Shown: positions 9,201 through 18,316 of the stretch, piece by piece | Position numbering within the stretch: position 1 is the stretch's first letter | Layout of the letters: each line of letters starts with the position of its first letter | Assembly: GCF_020707265.1 (NCBI RefSeq) | Contig: NZ_JAJFEQ010000003.1 | Coordinates: 124,001-188,000 of the forward strand | DNA length: 64,000 nucleotides | Source of the DNA: Massilia sp. IC2-477 | GTDB taxonomy: Bacteria > Pseudomonadota > Gammaproteobacteria > Burkholderiales > Burkholderiaceae_D | Direction of reading: 5' to 3' | Program-made: the position numbers and the translations under genes | Notes under the pieces: model-generated | The model's database searches: none | What the model saw: only the letters and a program-made list of their open reading frames with translations | What the model was told of the DNA's origin: nothing

Positions 9201-9419
9201 TTTAATAGGCCTCTCGGTGTGGAAACGATCGCGCATTATAGCGGCCTTGTAGCACGGAAATGTGCAGAAAAGCATGAGTGCCGCTCCAGCCCGCAGTGTA
9301 CTCCAGTGTTGTACGCGCGGGCGTCTGCATTAAAAAGTTGCCGCATGCATATTCGATTCTTGCAGACAGGCTGAGTTGCTTCTGGGACAATTGCTACTCC
9401 TATCACTTTTGACGTAGCC

Positions 9420-11633
9420 ATGTCCTTCCAATCCAGCCCTTTCCGCATGACTGCGCTTGCTGCCGCGGTCAGCTTCTGCCTCCCGATCCTCGGCGCCTCC
9501 GCGCAGGAGGCCCAGGCCCCGGCCACCGTCAAAGCCGAGGCGCCGAAGGCGGAGCAGGGCAAGAAGATCCAGCAGGTGGAAGTGAAGGGCACGGCGGATA
9601 CGTATGATCCGCGGCGCGACGATACCGCCGCCAAGGTGGTCGTCACCAGCGAGGAAATCACCAAGTACGGCGACACCAATGTGCTGGACGTGCTCAAGCG
9701 CGTGCCCGGCATCACGGTCAACAGCTCGAATGGCCGCGGCGGCGAGATCCGCATGCGCGGCCTGGGCGCCGGTTATACCCAGGTCCTGATCAACGGCGAG
9801 CGGGCGCCTAGTGGCTTCACCATGGACTCGCTGGCGCCGGACTCGATCGAGCGTATCGAGGTGCTGCGCGCCGCCAGCGCCGAGTTCTCGACCCAGTCGG
9901 TGGCCGGTACCATCAACATCATCCTGAAGCGCTCGGTGAAGAACCGCATGCGCGAACTGAAGCTGGCGGCCCAGGCCTCGAGCAACAGCTGGGGGCCGAA
10001 CGCCAACCTGCAGCTGTCCGACCGCGACGGCAAGTTCTCGTACTCGCTGTCGGCCAACGCCTTCCACGACCGCTTCGAGTTCGAATCCTGGGGCACCGAG
10101 TTCGGCGTGGCGCCGAACGGGCAAACCAACCTGTACCGCACCAGCCGGCTGCCGCAGAAAGGACAGGTCACCGGCCTGAACATCAGCCCGCGCCTGAACT
10201 GGACCCTGGGCCAGGACCATACCCTGACTTCGCAGACCTTCCTGAACTCGCACCGCTTCCGCAACCGCTTCCATCAGCCGACCATCACCTACATTGGCGA
10301 TGCGCTGCCCTATCCGGACCTGTTCAACGCCTTCAAGGGGGACAACGACTTCCTGCGTTCGGACCTGATGTGGTCGCGCAAGTTCGAATCTGGCGCCAAG
10401 CTCGACCTGAAGGTCGGCATCCAGGCCGGCAAGAACGACAGCGTGTCGCACCGCACCGCCAGCTCGACGTCCGGCGTGCCGCTGCTCGACGCCACCAGCG
10501 ATCTGACGGGCCGCGACCGTGGCGTGAACAGCACCGGCAAATACAGCCGCACGATCGAGAAAGGCCATACCTTCGCCTTCGGCTGGGACGGCGGCATCGA
10601 CACCCGCGACGACGAACGCCGCGACACCAACCTGGTGCGCGTGAGCGGCAATGTGCCCCAGTACGAAACCTCGGAAGCGCGCGTCAAGCGCCTGGCCGTG
10701 TTCGCGCAGGACGAATGGAACATCACCCCGGCCTGGTCGATGTACCTGGGCGCGCGCTGGGAAGGCATCCGCACCGACGTCACCGGCAATACCTTCCCGG
10801 ACGGGAAAGCCAGCTCCAATGTCTGGAGCCCGATCATGCAGACGCTGTACAAGATCCCGGGCAAGAAGGGCGACCAGCTGCGCCTGGCGCTGACCCGCAC
10901 CTACAAGGCGCCAAGCGTGGGCAGCCTGACGCCGCGCCGCCAGATCAGCGAGAACAACAGCTCGACCGAACCGGACTACCGCGGCAACCCGAACCTCAAG
11001 CCCGAACTGGCCTTCGGCATTGACGCCGCGTACGAGCACTACTGGGCCGAAGGCGCGCTGCTGTCGATCAGCGTCTCGTCGCGCAAGATCACCGACTTCA
11101 CCCGCAACCTGACCTTCTTCGACGGCGAGCGCTGGATCACGACTCCGAGCAACCAGGACAGCGCCACTACGCGTTCGCTGGAGATCGAGACCAAGTTCCC
11201 GCTCAAGGCCGTGATGCAGGACGCGCCGGCGCTCGACCTGCGCGCCAGCGTCAACCGCAACTGGTCGCGCGTCGAATCGGTACCCGGCCCAAACAACCGA
11301 CTCGACCAGCAAACCCCGCTCACCGTCAGCCTGGGCGCCGACTACAAGCGCGGCGCCCTGAGCACCGGCGGCAGCTTCGCCTTCCGCAAGGGCGGCCCGG
11401 TGCGGGTCTCGATCAACCAGCGCGCCTATGTCGCGCCGCGCCGCGAACTGGACTGGTACGCGCTGTGGAAGTTCGACGCCCAGCGCCAGCTGCGCTTTGC
11501 GATCAGTAACATCTTCCACCAGGACTTCGTCAACGAAAGCACCTACGAGGATGCGCGTATCGGATCGCAGACCCGGAACATGGTGTTCCCGCAGGGCGTC
11601 CGTTACCGGGCAACTTACGAACTCAAGTTCTGA
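9420..11633 (+). CDS. TonB-dependent outer-membrane receptor (first of tandem pair)
   Basis: 737-residue outer-membrane importer driven by TonB-ExbBD. A signal peptide (MTALAAAVSFCLPILGASAQ) precedes a short linker and QQVEVKGTA, a likely TonB-box region. The plug domain follows (DVLKRVPGITV, GGEIRMRGLG, SIERIEVLRAASAEF) to about residue 170, then the beta-barrel, which ends in a C-terminal aromatic (RATYELKF), the Omp85 signal. The next gene is a clear paralogue. The plug resembles siderophore and plant-polymer receptors; the ligand cannot be read from sequence. Confidence 0.93.
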   Translation: MSFQSSPFRMTALAAAVSFCLPILGASAQEAQAPATVKAEAPKAEQGKKIQQVEVKGTADTYDPRRDDTAAKVVVTSEEITKYGDTNVLDVLKRVPGITVNSSNGRGGEIRMRGLGAGYTQVLINGERAPSGFTMDSLAPDSIERIEVLRAASAEFSTQSVAGTINIILKRSVKNRMRELKLAAQASSNSWGPNANLQLSDRDGKFSYSLSANAFHDRFEFESWGTEFGVAPNGQTNLYRTSRLPQKGQVTGLNISPRLNWTLGQDHTLTSQTFLNSHRFRNRFHQPTITYIGDALPYPDLFNAFKGDNDFLRSDLMWSRKFESGAKLDLKVGIQAGKNDSVSHRTASSTSGVPLLDATSDLTGRDRGVNSTGKYSRTIEKGHTFAFGWDGGIDTRDDERRDTNLVRVSGNVPQYETSEARVKRLAVFAQDEWNITPAWSMYLGARWEGIRTDVTGNTFPDGKASSNVWSPIMQTLYKIPGKKGDQLRLALTRTYKAPSVGSLTPRRQISENNSSTEPDYRGNPNLKPELAFGIDAAYEHYWAEGALLSISVSSRKITDFTRNLTFFDGERWITTPSNQDSATTRSLEIETKFPLKAVMQDAPALDLRASVNRNWSRVESVPGPNNRLDQQTPLTVSLGADYKRGALSTGGSFAFRKGGPVRVSINQRAYVAPRRELDWYALWKFDAQRQLRFAISNIFHQDFVNESTYEDARIGSQTRNMVFPQGVRYRATYELKF

Positions 11634-11652
11634 GCGGAAGCCTGATCCGTCG

Positions 11653-11679
11653 AGCCCGGCCACTGTGCCGGGCTTTTTC
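11653..11679 (+). terminator. Intrinsic terminator of first TonB receptor
   Basis: AGCCCGGC, loop CACTGT, GCCGGGCT followed by a T-run, 19 bases after the stop. It separates the two receptor genes into distinct transcripts. Confidence 0.85.
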
Positions 11680-11697
11680 TGTGGCGTGGCATTAAAC

Positions 11698-11716
11698 ATT
11701 GCTATGTCATAGCAAT
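11698..11716. promoter_or_regulatory. 19-bp perfect palindrome, candidate operator
   Basis: ATTGCTATG-T-CATAGCAAT: 9-base arms around one base. It lies in the AT-rich leader of the second receptor, 88 bases before its start and after the terminator of the first. It does not match the Fur consensus. Confidence 0.5.
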
Positions 11717-11804
11717 AATATGTTCCGTGCTACGTTTACACATTGCCACTCCGTGGAATATAGTTCTTCACATTATTTGAACAACTATTTCTGGAGAGTG
11801 GAGA

Positions 11805-13967
11805 ATGACAATGCTGCGCCCCCGTAATCTGGCAATCCTCATGGCCGGGCTCTGTGCCCAGGCAGCCGCTCAGGAGTCCGCAAGCAGTGGCCTTGTCCAG
11901 CAGGTGGAAGTGAAGGGCGCCGGTTACGACGCCCGGCGCGACGACACGGCCGCCCGCATCGTCGTCAAGCGCGAGGAGGTGGTGCGCTATGGGGACAGCA
12001 ATGTCGCCGACGTGCTCAAACGCATCCCGGGCGTGACGGTGACGACCGGCGCCGGCCGCAGTACGGAGATCCGGATGCGCGGCCTGGGCGGCGGCTATAC
12101 CCAGATCCTGGTCAACGGCGAGCGCACCCCGGCCGGCTTCGCCCTCGACACGCTGTCTCCCGACATAATCGAGCGCATCGAGGTGCTGCGCGTGGCCACC
12201 GCCGAGTTCTCAAGCGAGTCGGTGGCCGGCACCATCAACATCGTGCTGCGAAAGAAAGCCAGCAAGCGCCAGCGCGAGGCCAAGCTGGGCTACCTGCTCT
12301 CGAGCGACTTCACGGGGCCGACCTTCAGCACCGAGGTCGGCGACACCGGCGAAAAATCGTCCTGGTCGTTCTCGGCCAGCGGCAACCACGACAGCCTGGA
12401 TCGCGAGTGGGGTGGCTTCGAAGAAAACACGCGGCCCGACGGCAGGGTCGACCTGTACCGCACGACCCATGCGCCGGAGAAGGGGCACATGAACCGCCTG
12501 AACCTGAGCCCGCGCCTGAACTGGACGCTCGACAACGGCGATACCCTGGCTTGGGAAAGCATCTTCAACAGCGCCAGTTTCCGCAACGGCGCTCATCCCA
12601 TCGTCACCACCTGGATCGGCCGGCCGCCGCAGACGCCGGACCTGCAGACCTTCGGCGAGTTCGACGACCGCATGCTCAAGTCCGACCTGTCCTGGACTCG
12701 CAGCCTGGATTCCAGCCTCAAGCTCGAGGCCAAGCTCGGCGCCGAGTGGTCCTCGAGCAAGCGCTTCTACCGGCGCAGCGGGCTGGATGCGCGCGGCTTG
12801 CCCGAGACCGAAGGCAGCGTGCTGTCCGACACCCACGCCCGGGGCCTGAATTCCACCGGCAAGGCGACCCGCACGATCGACGGCGGCCATCTGCTGGCGC
12901 TGGGATGGGACCTGCGCTACAACGAAAGCAGCGACATCCGCGCCGAACGCGATACCGTCCGTGTGTTCCCTGCCGGCTGGCTGCTGGACGAGAATTTTCG
13001 CGCGAACCTCAAGCGCGCCGCTTTCTACGGCCAGGACGAATGGACCATCACCCCGGCCTGGTCGGTCTACCTGGGCGCGCGCTGGGAAGGCGTGCGCACA
13101 CGGGTGGCGGGCAATGCCGTCGAATCGACCAAGGTGCGCTCGAGCGTCCTGAGCCCGATCCTGCAGACCCTGTACAAATTCCTCGGCAAGGACGACAAAC
13201 CGGCCGACCAGCTGCGTTTCGCGGTGAGCCGTACCTACAAGTCGCCCGAACTGAACGACATCGTGCCGCGCCGTTCGGCCTGGGAAAACAACAGCGCCAC
13301 CGAAGCAGACTTCCAGGGCAACCCGGACCTGAAGCCGGAGCTGGCCTGGGGCCTCGATGCGGCCTGGGAGCACTACTGGGCCGAGGGAGCCATGCTGTCG
13401 GTCAGCGGCGCGCTGCGGCGGATCGACGACTACATCAGCAACGAGATCTATTTCGATGGCCTGCGCTGGATCTTCACCCCGGTGAACGACGACCGCGCCG
13501 TGATGCGCAGCCTCGAGATCGAAACGAAGTTCCCGCTCAAGTCGCTGTTTGCCGGCGCACCGGCCATCGACCTGCGCGCCAGCGTCAGCCGCTACTGGTC
13601 GCGAGTCGCATCGGTGCCGGGCCCGAACAACCGCATGGAGCAGCAGACGCCGCTCACCGCCAACCTGGGTGCCGACTACAAGTCCGGGGCGCTGGCGGCG
13701 GGCGCCAGCGTGGCCTACCGGCGCGGCGGCTACGTTCAGGTCGACCGGGAGCGCGGCTTCTACCGCGTCGGCCGCACCGACCTCGATGCCTACGCCGCCT
13801 GGACTTTCAATCCGAAGCTCACCCTGCGCGTGGCCCTGTCGAACCTGCTGGGAGAAGACAATTCCTTCGAGCCGAGTTACTTCGACCCGGTGCGCGGCCT
13901 GGAGAAGCGGCGCTGGGACTATCCGGACAGCGTCAAGCTGCGCACCACGCTGGAGATGAAGTTCTAA
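11805..13967 (+). CDS. TonB-dependent outer-membrane receptor (second of tandem pair)
   Basis: 720-residue paralogue of the preceding receptor. The signal peptide is short (MLRPRNLAILMAGLCAQAAAQ), followed by QQVEVKGAGY, the plug (DVLKRIPGVTV, STEIRMRGLGGGY, IIERIEVLRVATAEF) and the barrel, ending TTLEMKF. Matching blocks run along the whole length (for example NLSPRLNWTL and DEWTITPAWSVYLGARWEG), so the pair arose by tandem duplication. A purine-rich GGAGAGTGGAGA precedes the ATG. It has its own promoter region with a 19-bp palindrome, which suggests separate regulation and perhaps a different ligand. Confidence 0.92.
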   Translation: MTMLRPRNLAILMAGLCAQAAAQESASSGLVQQVEVKGAGYDARRDDTAARIVVKREEVVRYGDSNVADVLKRIPGVTVTTGAGRSTEIRMRGLGGGYTQILVNGERTPAGFALDTLSPDIIERIEVLRVATAEFSSESVAGTINIVLRKKASKRQREAKLGYLLSSDFTGPTFSTEVGDTGEKSSWSFSASGNHDSLDREWGGFEENTRPDGRVDLYRTTHAPEKGHMNRLNLSPRLNWTLDNGDTLAWESIFNSASFRNGAHPIVTTWIGRPPQTPDLQTFGEFDDRMLKSDLSWTRSLDSSLKLEAKLGAEWSSSKRFYRRSGLDARGLPETEGSVLSDTHARGLNSTGKATRTIDGGHLLALGWDLRYNESSDIRAERDTVRVFPAGWLLDENFRANLKRAAFYGQDEWTITPAWSVYLGARWEGVRTRVAGNAVESTKVRSSVLSPILQTLYKFLGKDDKPADQLRFAVSRTYKSPELNDIVPRRSAWENNSATEADFQGNPDLKPELAWGLDAAWEHYWAEGAMLSVSGALRRIDDYISNEIYFDGLRWIFTPVNDDRAVMRSLEIETKFPLKSLFAGAPAIDLRASVSRYWSRVASVPGPNNRMEQQTPLTANLGADYKSGALAAGASVAYRRGGYVQVDRERGFYRVGRTDLDAYAAWTFNPKLTLRVALSNLLGEDNSFEPSYFDPVRGLEKRRWDYPDSVKLRTTLEMKF

Positions 13968-13971
13968 AGCG

Positions 13972-14805
13972 TCACGCCAGGCGCAGTACCGCTGCGCCGC
14001 CCGCGATCAGGACGGCGCCGGCGATGCGCGCCGGCCCGACCCGTTCGCGCAGCACCCAGGCGGCGATCGCCGCCGCGAACACGATCGAGGTCTCGCGCAG
14101 CGCCGCCACCACGGCGATCGGCGCCATCGTCATCGCCCACAGCGCGATGCCGTAGGAACCGACGGTGGCGATGCCGCCGCCCAGCACCAGCAGGGGCCGG
14201 GCGCGCACATAGGCGCCCAGTTCGCCGCGCAGCCGGCGTGGGCCGGTCAAGCTCACGCCCAAGCCCGTGAGCAGGAACAGCCAGGCCGTGTACGCCGCTG
14301 GCGCCCCCGAGCGGCGCACGCCCAACCCATCGACCAGGGTGCAGGCGGCAACTATCACGGCAGTCAAGAGGGCTAGTCCCAGGGTGCGGCGCGAGGCGCG
14401 CAGTCCGCCACCGCCCACGCAGACCACGGCGCCGCCGGCGAACACGAGGCCGAGCGCCAGCGCCTGCGCCGGGTGCAGCGCTTCGCTGCCGCTGTTGGCC
14501 AGCGCAGCCAGCACCGGCGCCGCGCCGCGCATCAGGGGATAGGCGTGGCTGAAGTCGGCGTCGCGGTAGGTGGCGGCCAGCAGCCGGTAGTAGATGAGGT
14601 GCAGCGCGGTCGAGCCGGCGATGTAGGGCCAGCTGGCGCCCAGCGGCGCTGCTAGGTATGGCAGGCTCGCCGCCCCCAGCAGGGCGGCGCCGAGCGTGAC
14701 CGCGCCGGCCGCGCGCAGCTTGTCCGGCTCGGCCTTGATGGCCGCGTTCCAGGCGGCGTGCAGCAGGGCCGCGCACAGCACGGCCGCCAGGACCAGCCCC
14801 GGCAT
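13972..14805 (-). CDS. EamA/DMT family transporter
   Basis: 277-residue inner-membrane protein with about ten hydrophobic helices in two EamA-like halves. The start LCAALLHAAWNAAIKAE and the end of half two (LRETSIVFAAAIAAWVLRERV) are typical of the drug/metabolite transporter superfamily. Its ATG overlaps the stop of the upstream MFS gene, so the two are translationally coupled. Substrate unknown; the pairing with a Tet-type exporter suggests efflux. It ends four bases from the convergent TonB receptor. Confidence 0.85.
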   Translation of the reverse strand: MPGLVLAAVLCAALLHAAWNAAIKAEPDKLRAAGAVTLGAALLGAASLPYLAAPLGASWPYIAGSTALHLIYYRLLAATYRDADFSHAYPLMRGAAPVLAALANSGSEALHPAQALALGLVFAGGAVVCVGGGGLRASRRTLGLALLTAVIVAACTLVDGLGVRRSGAPAAYTAWLFLLTGLGVSLTGPRRLRGELGAYVRARPLLVLGGGIATVGSYGIALWAMTMAPIAVVAALRETSIVFAAAIAAWVLRERVGPARIAGAVLIAGGAAVLRLA

Positions 14806-16070
14806 CAGGCGTTCACGCTGTGGTGCTCGTCGTGGCTGTCATGGACGCGGTGGGTGCGGAAGTAGAGCCAGGCCACCAGCACGGCGCACGCCTGCATGGC
14901 GGCGCACAGGAAGAAATGGCTGCCGAGGCGCCAGTCGCCGGACGGCAGATGGCTGACCCGGGCCAGGATCGCGGTGCCGATCAGCGGGGTGACGATCACG
15001 CCCAGGCTGCTGATCGACTGCAGCGAACCCATGAGCTCACCCTGCTGGTCGGCCGGGGTGGACTTGGAGACGATGGCCTGCAGCGCCGGCCCGGCGGCGA
15101 AGGACAGCACATTACACAGGATCAGGGCATACATCATCCAGCCTTGCGTGGCCAAACCGTAGCCAAGAAAGGCAAACGCGCCCGAGGTAATACCCAGCAG
15201 CGACAGCCGCACTTCGCCGAAGCGCCGGATCAGCACCGCCAGCAGCCCGGCCTGCACCACGGCGGACACCAGGCCCACGCAGAACAGGGCGATGCCGTTG
15301 TCGCGCGGGGTCCAGTCGAAGCGGAAGGTGGTGTACAGCACCCAGGTCGACTGCAGCATCATCTGGCCGAAGGTGACCAGGGTAATGGCAACGAGCAGGC
15401 CGCGGATGTCCTGGCGCCGGGCCAGGCGCAGCAGGGCGGCGAGCGGGTTCAGGCGCGACCAGGCGAAGGGCGGACGCTTGCCGGGAGCAAGCGACTCCGG
15501 CACCAGGAAGTAACCGTAGACCAGGTTGGCCGCGCCCAGGGCCGCCGCCACGTAGAAAGGCAGGTGCAGGTCGGTATTGCCCAGCAGGCCGCCCAGCACC
15601 GGGCCGCAGATGAAACCGAGGCCGAAGGCGGCGCCGATCTTGCCGAAGCTTTTCGCCCGGTTTTCCTTGGTCGAGATGTCCGAGGCATAGGCCGCGGCCA
15701 CTGACATGCTGGCCGAGGACATGCCGCCGATGATGCGGCCGACGAACAGCCAGAACAGGGTCGGCGCCCAGGCCGTGACGAGGAAATTGAGGCACATGCC
15801 TGCCATCGAATACAGCAGCACCGGGCGCCGCCCAACGCGGTCGCTCAAGGCGCCCAGCGCCGGCATGAACAGGAACTGCAGCACGCCGAAGGTCGAGCCC
15901 AGAACGCCGAACCACAGGGCCTGGTCGTCGCGGCTGGGGACGAACTGCCCGACCAGCAGGGGCAGCACCGGGACGATCAGGCCGATGCCGAGCATGTCGA
16001 TGAAGATGCAGACCAGGACGAAATTCAGCTTGCCAGGTGTGGATTTCGGTAACACGGTCGAGCTGGTCAT
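14805..16070 (-). CDS. MFS exporter, TetA/TCR family
   Basis: 421-residue proton-driven exporter with 12 predicted helices. FIDMLGIGLIVPVLPLLVG in helix 1 and GALSDRVGRRPVLL in the loop between helices 2 and 3 are the TCR/Tet family hallmarks. The central loop carries charged residues after ESLAPGKRPP. It is first in a two-gene unit with the EamA transporter. Tetracycline resistance is not implied: many environmental members of this family have other or unknown substrates. Confidence 0.88.
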   Translation of the reverse strand: MTSSTVLPKSTPGKLNFVLVCIFIDMLGIGLIVPVLPLLVGQFVPSRDDQALWFGVLGSTFGVLQFLFMPALGALSDRVGRRPVLLYSMAGMCLNFLVTAWAPTLFWLFVGRIIGGMSSASMSVAAAYASDISTKENRAKSFGKIGAAFGLGFICGPVLGGLLGNTDLHLPFYVAAALGAANLVYGYFLVPESLAPGKRPPFAWSRLNPLAALLRLARRQDIRGLLVAITLVTFGQMMLQSTWVLYTTFRFDWTPRDNGIALFCVGLVSAVVQAGLLAVLIRRFGEVRLSLLGITSGAFAFLGYGLATQGWMMYALILCNVLSFAAGPALQAIVSKSTPADQQGELMGSLQSISSLGVIVTPLIGTAILARVSHLPSGDWRLGSHFFLCAAMQACAVLVAWLYFRTHRVHDSHDEHHSVNA

Positions 16071-16121
16071 GAATGCCTCGGACGGGAAGACTGGCTTTAT
16101 CTTAACACTGGGAAAGTCATT

Positions 16122-16796
16122 TCAGACATCCTGCGCGCCGCTCTCGGCGGCGAATTCTTCGCGAAACGCCAGCAGCCGCGCCAGCCGTTCCTCGGCCAGT
16201 GCGCGGCCGCCGGCCGTTTGCATCATCCCCGGCAGCTTAGCCAGCTTGACCATGATGTGGTCGAGCGCGTAGCTGCGGTCGTCGAATTCGCGCTGCACAC
16301 CCAGCGGATCCTCCGGGTGCGCCAGCCCGCTTCCCATGCGGCCGGCGATGTAGAACATGCGCGCCAGGCCGACTGCGCCGAGGCCATCCAGGCGGTCGGC
16401 GTCCTGCACGATCTTCGCTTCCAGCGACTCGGCCGGGATGTTGGCCGAAAAGCTGTGCGCCTCGATCGCGTGCGCCACCGCGTCCAGCTTCTCGGGCGGG
16501 AAGTTCATCCATGCGAGCTGGTGGAGCGCCAGCTTGGCGGATCGGCGCGATGCCTGGTCGCGTTCCGGGTCGTTCTTCGGCAGGTTGACCAGGTCGTGCA
16601 GGTAGCAGGCCGCCATCACGACCAGTGCGTCGGCTTCCGGGTGCTGTTCTAGCAGGGCCTGGGCATTGCGCCAGACGCGCTCCAGGTGGGCGCTGTCGTG
16701 GGCGCCGTCGCCGCCGCTGGCGCCTGCGGCCATCGCGGCCAGGCGTGGACGCCAGGTAGCCAGGTCAAGGTTCGGGGGATTCTTCGGGTCGTTCAT
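16122..16796 (-). CDS. HD domain phosphohydrolase (YedJ-like)
   Basis: 224-residue cytosolic HD-superfamily protein. The metal ligands are visible as His in DGAHDSAHLERVWRNA, the HD pair in AACYLHDLVNLPK and Asp in KIVQDADRLDGLGAVG. This order (H...HD...D) is the HD hydrolase core, and the QDADRLDGLGA motif is typical of the YedJ/YfdR-type group. MNDPKN at 16796 was chosen as the start; the frame upstream is only low-complexity sequence. Its start lies inside the end of the RNase H-like gene (32-base overlap), implying coupling. The substrate, probably a nucleotide, is unknown. Confidence 0.87.
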   Translation of the reverse strand: MNDPKNPPNLDLATWRPRLAAMAAGASGGDGAHDSAHLERVWRNAQALLEQHPEADALVVMAACYLHDLVNLPKNDPERDQASRRSAKLALHQLAWMNFPPEKLDAVAHAIEAHSFSANIPAESLEAKIVQDADRLDGLGAVGLARMFYIAGRMGSGLAHPEDPLGVQREFDDRSYALDHIMVKLAKLPGMMQTAGGRALAEERLARLLAFREEFAAESGAQDV

Positions 16797-17457
16797 GCGT
16801 GTCTTCGGTGATTGGCGGGACGGCGCGCTGCGACAGGGCGTCGGCGGCCGTGTTCTTGTGGCGCGGGATCCAGCGCAGCGTGGCGCCGGGCAGTTGGGCG
16901 AGCAGGGCACGCGCCCGCTCGCGGTAGGGGCGCAGCGCCGCGGCGCTCGCGCTGTCAGGGGCGTTCACATCATCGACCACCACCTGGCTATCGCCGTGGA
17001 AGCTTGGTGCCTCGGCGCCGTGGGCGACGGCTGCCTCCAGTGCGGCGATCAGGGCCTGGTACTCAGCTTCGCTGCTGTTTCCATAGCCTGCCGTGCGCGA
17101 GACTTCCACCCGCAAGCCGTCCGGGCCTATCAGGACGGCGCCGATGCCGCAACGGCCCGGATTGGGACGCGCCGAGCCGTCGAACCAGGCACGCCAGGCC
17201 GGCGCGCCAGACGGTGCACTGCGGCGCGCCAGGCTGGCGGCGGCCTGGGCGCGGCGCGCGCTGGCGCCCTGTTCGCTGCGCAGGCGCAGCGCCGCACGCT
17301 CGGCCAGCAGCTGGGCCAGTCCGGCAGCGCCGGCCTGCAGCGTGAGCGTGGCGTGCAGCGCCTCGGCTTCCGGCATCCCGGTGCGGGCGGCGAGCTTGCG
17401 GCTGGCGGCGAGTTCACCCTTGAAGGCGGCGGCGAGCAGGACGGCGTGGTCGATCAT
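16765..17457 (-). CDS. RNase HI-like family protein with N-terminal extension
   Basis: 230-residue protein. The C-terminal half is an RNase H fold: DGSARPNPGRCGIG gives the first catalytic Asp, SEAEYQALIAALE the Glu, FHGDSQVVVDDVN the second Asp, and HKNTAADALS the last acidic residue. All four acidic positions are present, so nuclease activity on RNA-DNA hybrids is plausible. Residues 1-85 are an Ala/Arg-rich helical extension not found in E. coli RnhA. It overlaps the HD hydrolase downstream. Confidence 0.87.
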   Translation of the reverse strand: MIDHAVLLAAAFKGELAASRKLAARTGMPEAEALHATLTLQAGAAGLAQLLAERAALRLRSEQGASARRAQAAASLARRSAPSGAPAWRAWFDGSARPNPGRCGIGAVLIGPDGLRVEVSRTAGYGNSSEAEYQALIAALEAAVAHGAEAPSFHGDSQVVVDDVNAPDSASAAALRPYRERARALLAQLPGATLRWIPRHKNTAADALSQRAVPPITEDTHERPEESPEP

Positions 17458-17473
17458 GGGCGCAGACTATAGC

Positions 17474-17498
17474 AAAAAAGGCAGCCGAAGCTGCCTTT
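17474..17498 (-). terminator. Intrinsic terminator of the WXXGXW protein gene
   Basis: On the minus strand, AAAGGCAGC-TTCG-GCTGCCTTT with a UUCG tetraloop and a trailing T-run. It lies 26 bases past the stop of the gene at 17524. Confidence 0.85.
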
Positions 17499-17523
17499 CT
17501 GGTCCGTTCCTGGAATGCCGGTA

Positions 17524-18129
17524 TCAGCGGCGATACGGATTTTCCGGACGATGGTCGTAGCGGTTCGGCACGCCGTCGCCGTCCATGTCGCGGTCGCGGC
17601 GGTTGCTCACGCCGTCGTTGTCGAGGTCACGGTCGTAGCGGTTCGGTACGCCGTCACGGTCGGTGTCGCGGCGGCCGCCACGCTCGTAGCGGTCGGGGAT
17701 GCCGTCGCGGTCGCGGTCGTAGCGGCGGCCGTCGCGGTAGTAGTCGCGGCCATCGCGGTAGCCGCCCGCGTACACCGGGGCGTAGCCGCGGCGCTCGTAG
17801 CGGTCGGGGATGCCGTCGCGGTCACGGTCCCAGCGGCCCGGTTCCATGTACCAGCCACCCTGGCGCTGGTGCCAGCGCGGCGGTGCATACACGTAGCCCG
17901 GGCGGGCGGCGACCCAGTGGCCCGGCACCCAGTCGTGGCGGCGGCCGCGCCATTCCCAGTAGCCGGGCGCCCAGACATAGCCGTGGCGCGCGCGGGGGAC
18001 GGCCTCATAGATGGGCGCCGGCGGGGCCGAGCCGATATACAGTTGGAAGTCGGTCTGCGCCATCGACGGCAGCGGCGCGAATGCGGCGCCAAGGGCGATC
18101 AGTGCAGCGAGGGTGTAGGCAGGTTTCAT
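17524..18129 (-). CDS. Exported protein with WXXGXW repeats and calcium-type DxDxDG repeats
   Basis: 201-residue secreted or periplasmic protein. The signal peptide ends around PLPSMAQ (residue 25). Residues 45-100 hold aromatic WxxGxW-type repeats (YVWAPGYWEW, WVPGHWVA, GWYMEPGRWD). Residues 100-190 hold repeated DRDRDGIPDRYE and DTDRDGVPNRYD units, which resemble thrombospondin type-3 calcium-binding repeats. Function unknown; such proteins are usually envelope or matrix proteins. A motif shared with the glycine-zipper gene at 48737 lies about 65 bases upstream of the start, suggesting common control. Confidence 0.8.
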   Translation of the reverse strand: MKPAYTLAALIALGAAFAPLPSMAQTDFQLYIGSAPPAPIYEAVPRARHGYVWAPGYWEWRGRRHDWVPGHWVAARPGYVYAPPRWHQRQGGWYMEPGRWDRDRDGIPDRYERRGYAPVYAGGYRDGRDYYRDGRRYDRDRDGIPDRYERGGRRDTDRDGVPNRYDRDLDNDGVSNRRDRDMDGDGVPNRYDHRPENPYRR

Positions 18130-18193
18130 GTCGGGTCTCCAGATCCAGAAGCGGATGACCCACTATATCGCCGCAGGAGGGCGGAATGGAGCT

Positions 18194-18211
18194 TTAAAAC
18201 AGATACTTACA
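18194..18211 (-). promoter_or_regulatory. Shared OmpR-type direct-repeat motif, copy 1
   Basis: Read on the minus strand the 18 bases are TGTAAGTATCTGTTTTAA: two TGT-led half-sites 10 bases apart, a layout typical of OmpR-family response regulators. The same sequence with two changes lies at 49290-49307 upstream of another exported-protein gene on the same strand. Confidence 0.45.
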
Positions 18212-18316
18212 CTTGATACAGAAGGGCAGGCAAACGCTGCAGTAGCGTGATACAAATCGCGGCGCCAGGGGCCACCCGCTGTCGCGTTGACGCTACAGCG
18301 GGCAGGCCTGCGGCAC

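Noticed and set aside
9330..11699. 789-residue open frame on the minus strand
   Set aside because: It is antisense to the first TonB receptor, whose signal peptide, plug and barrel motifs are clear. Long antisense frames are common in GC-rich DNA.
14805..16070. Tetracycline-resistance determinant
   Set aside because: The protein has TCR/Tet family motifs, but so do many exporters of unrelated compounds and no tetR regulator is adjacent.
17524..18129. CRISPR-like periodicity in the DxDxDG coding region
   Set aside because: The repeats are in frame, degenerate and code for protein repeats; there are no equal-length unique spacers.
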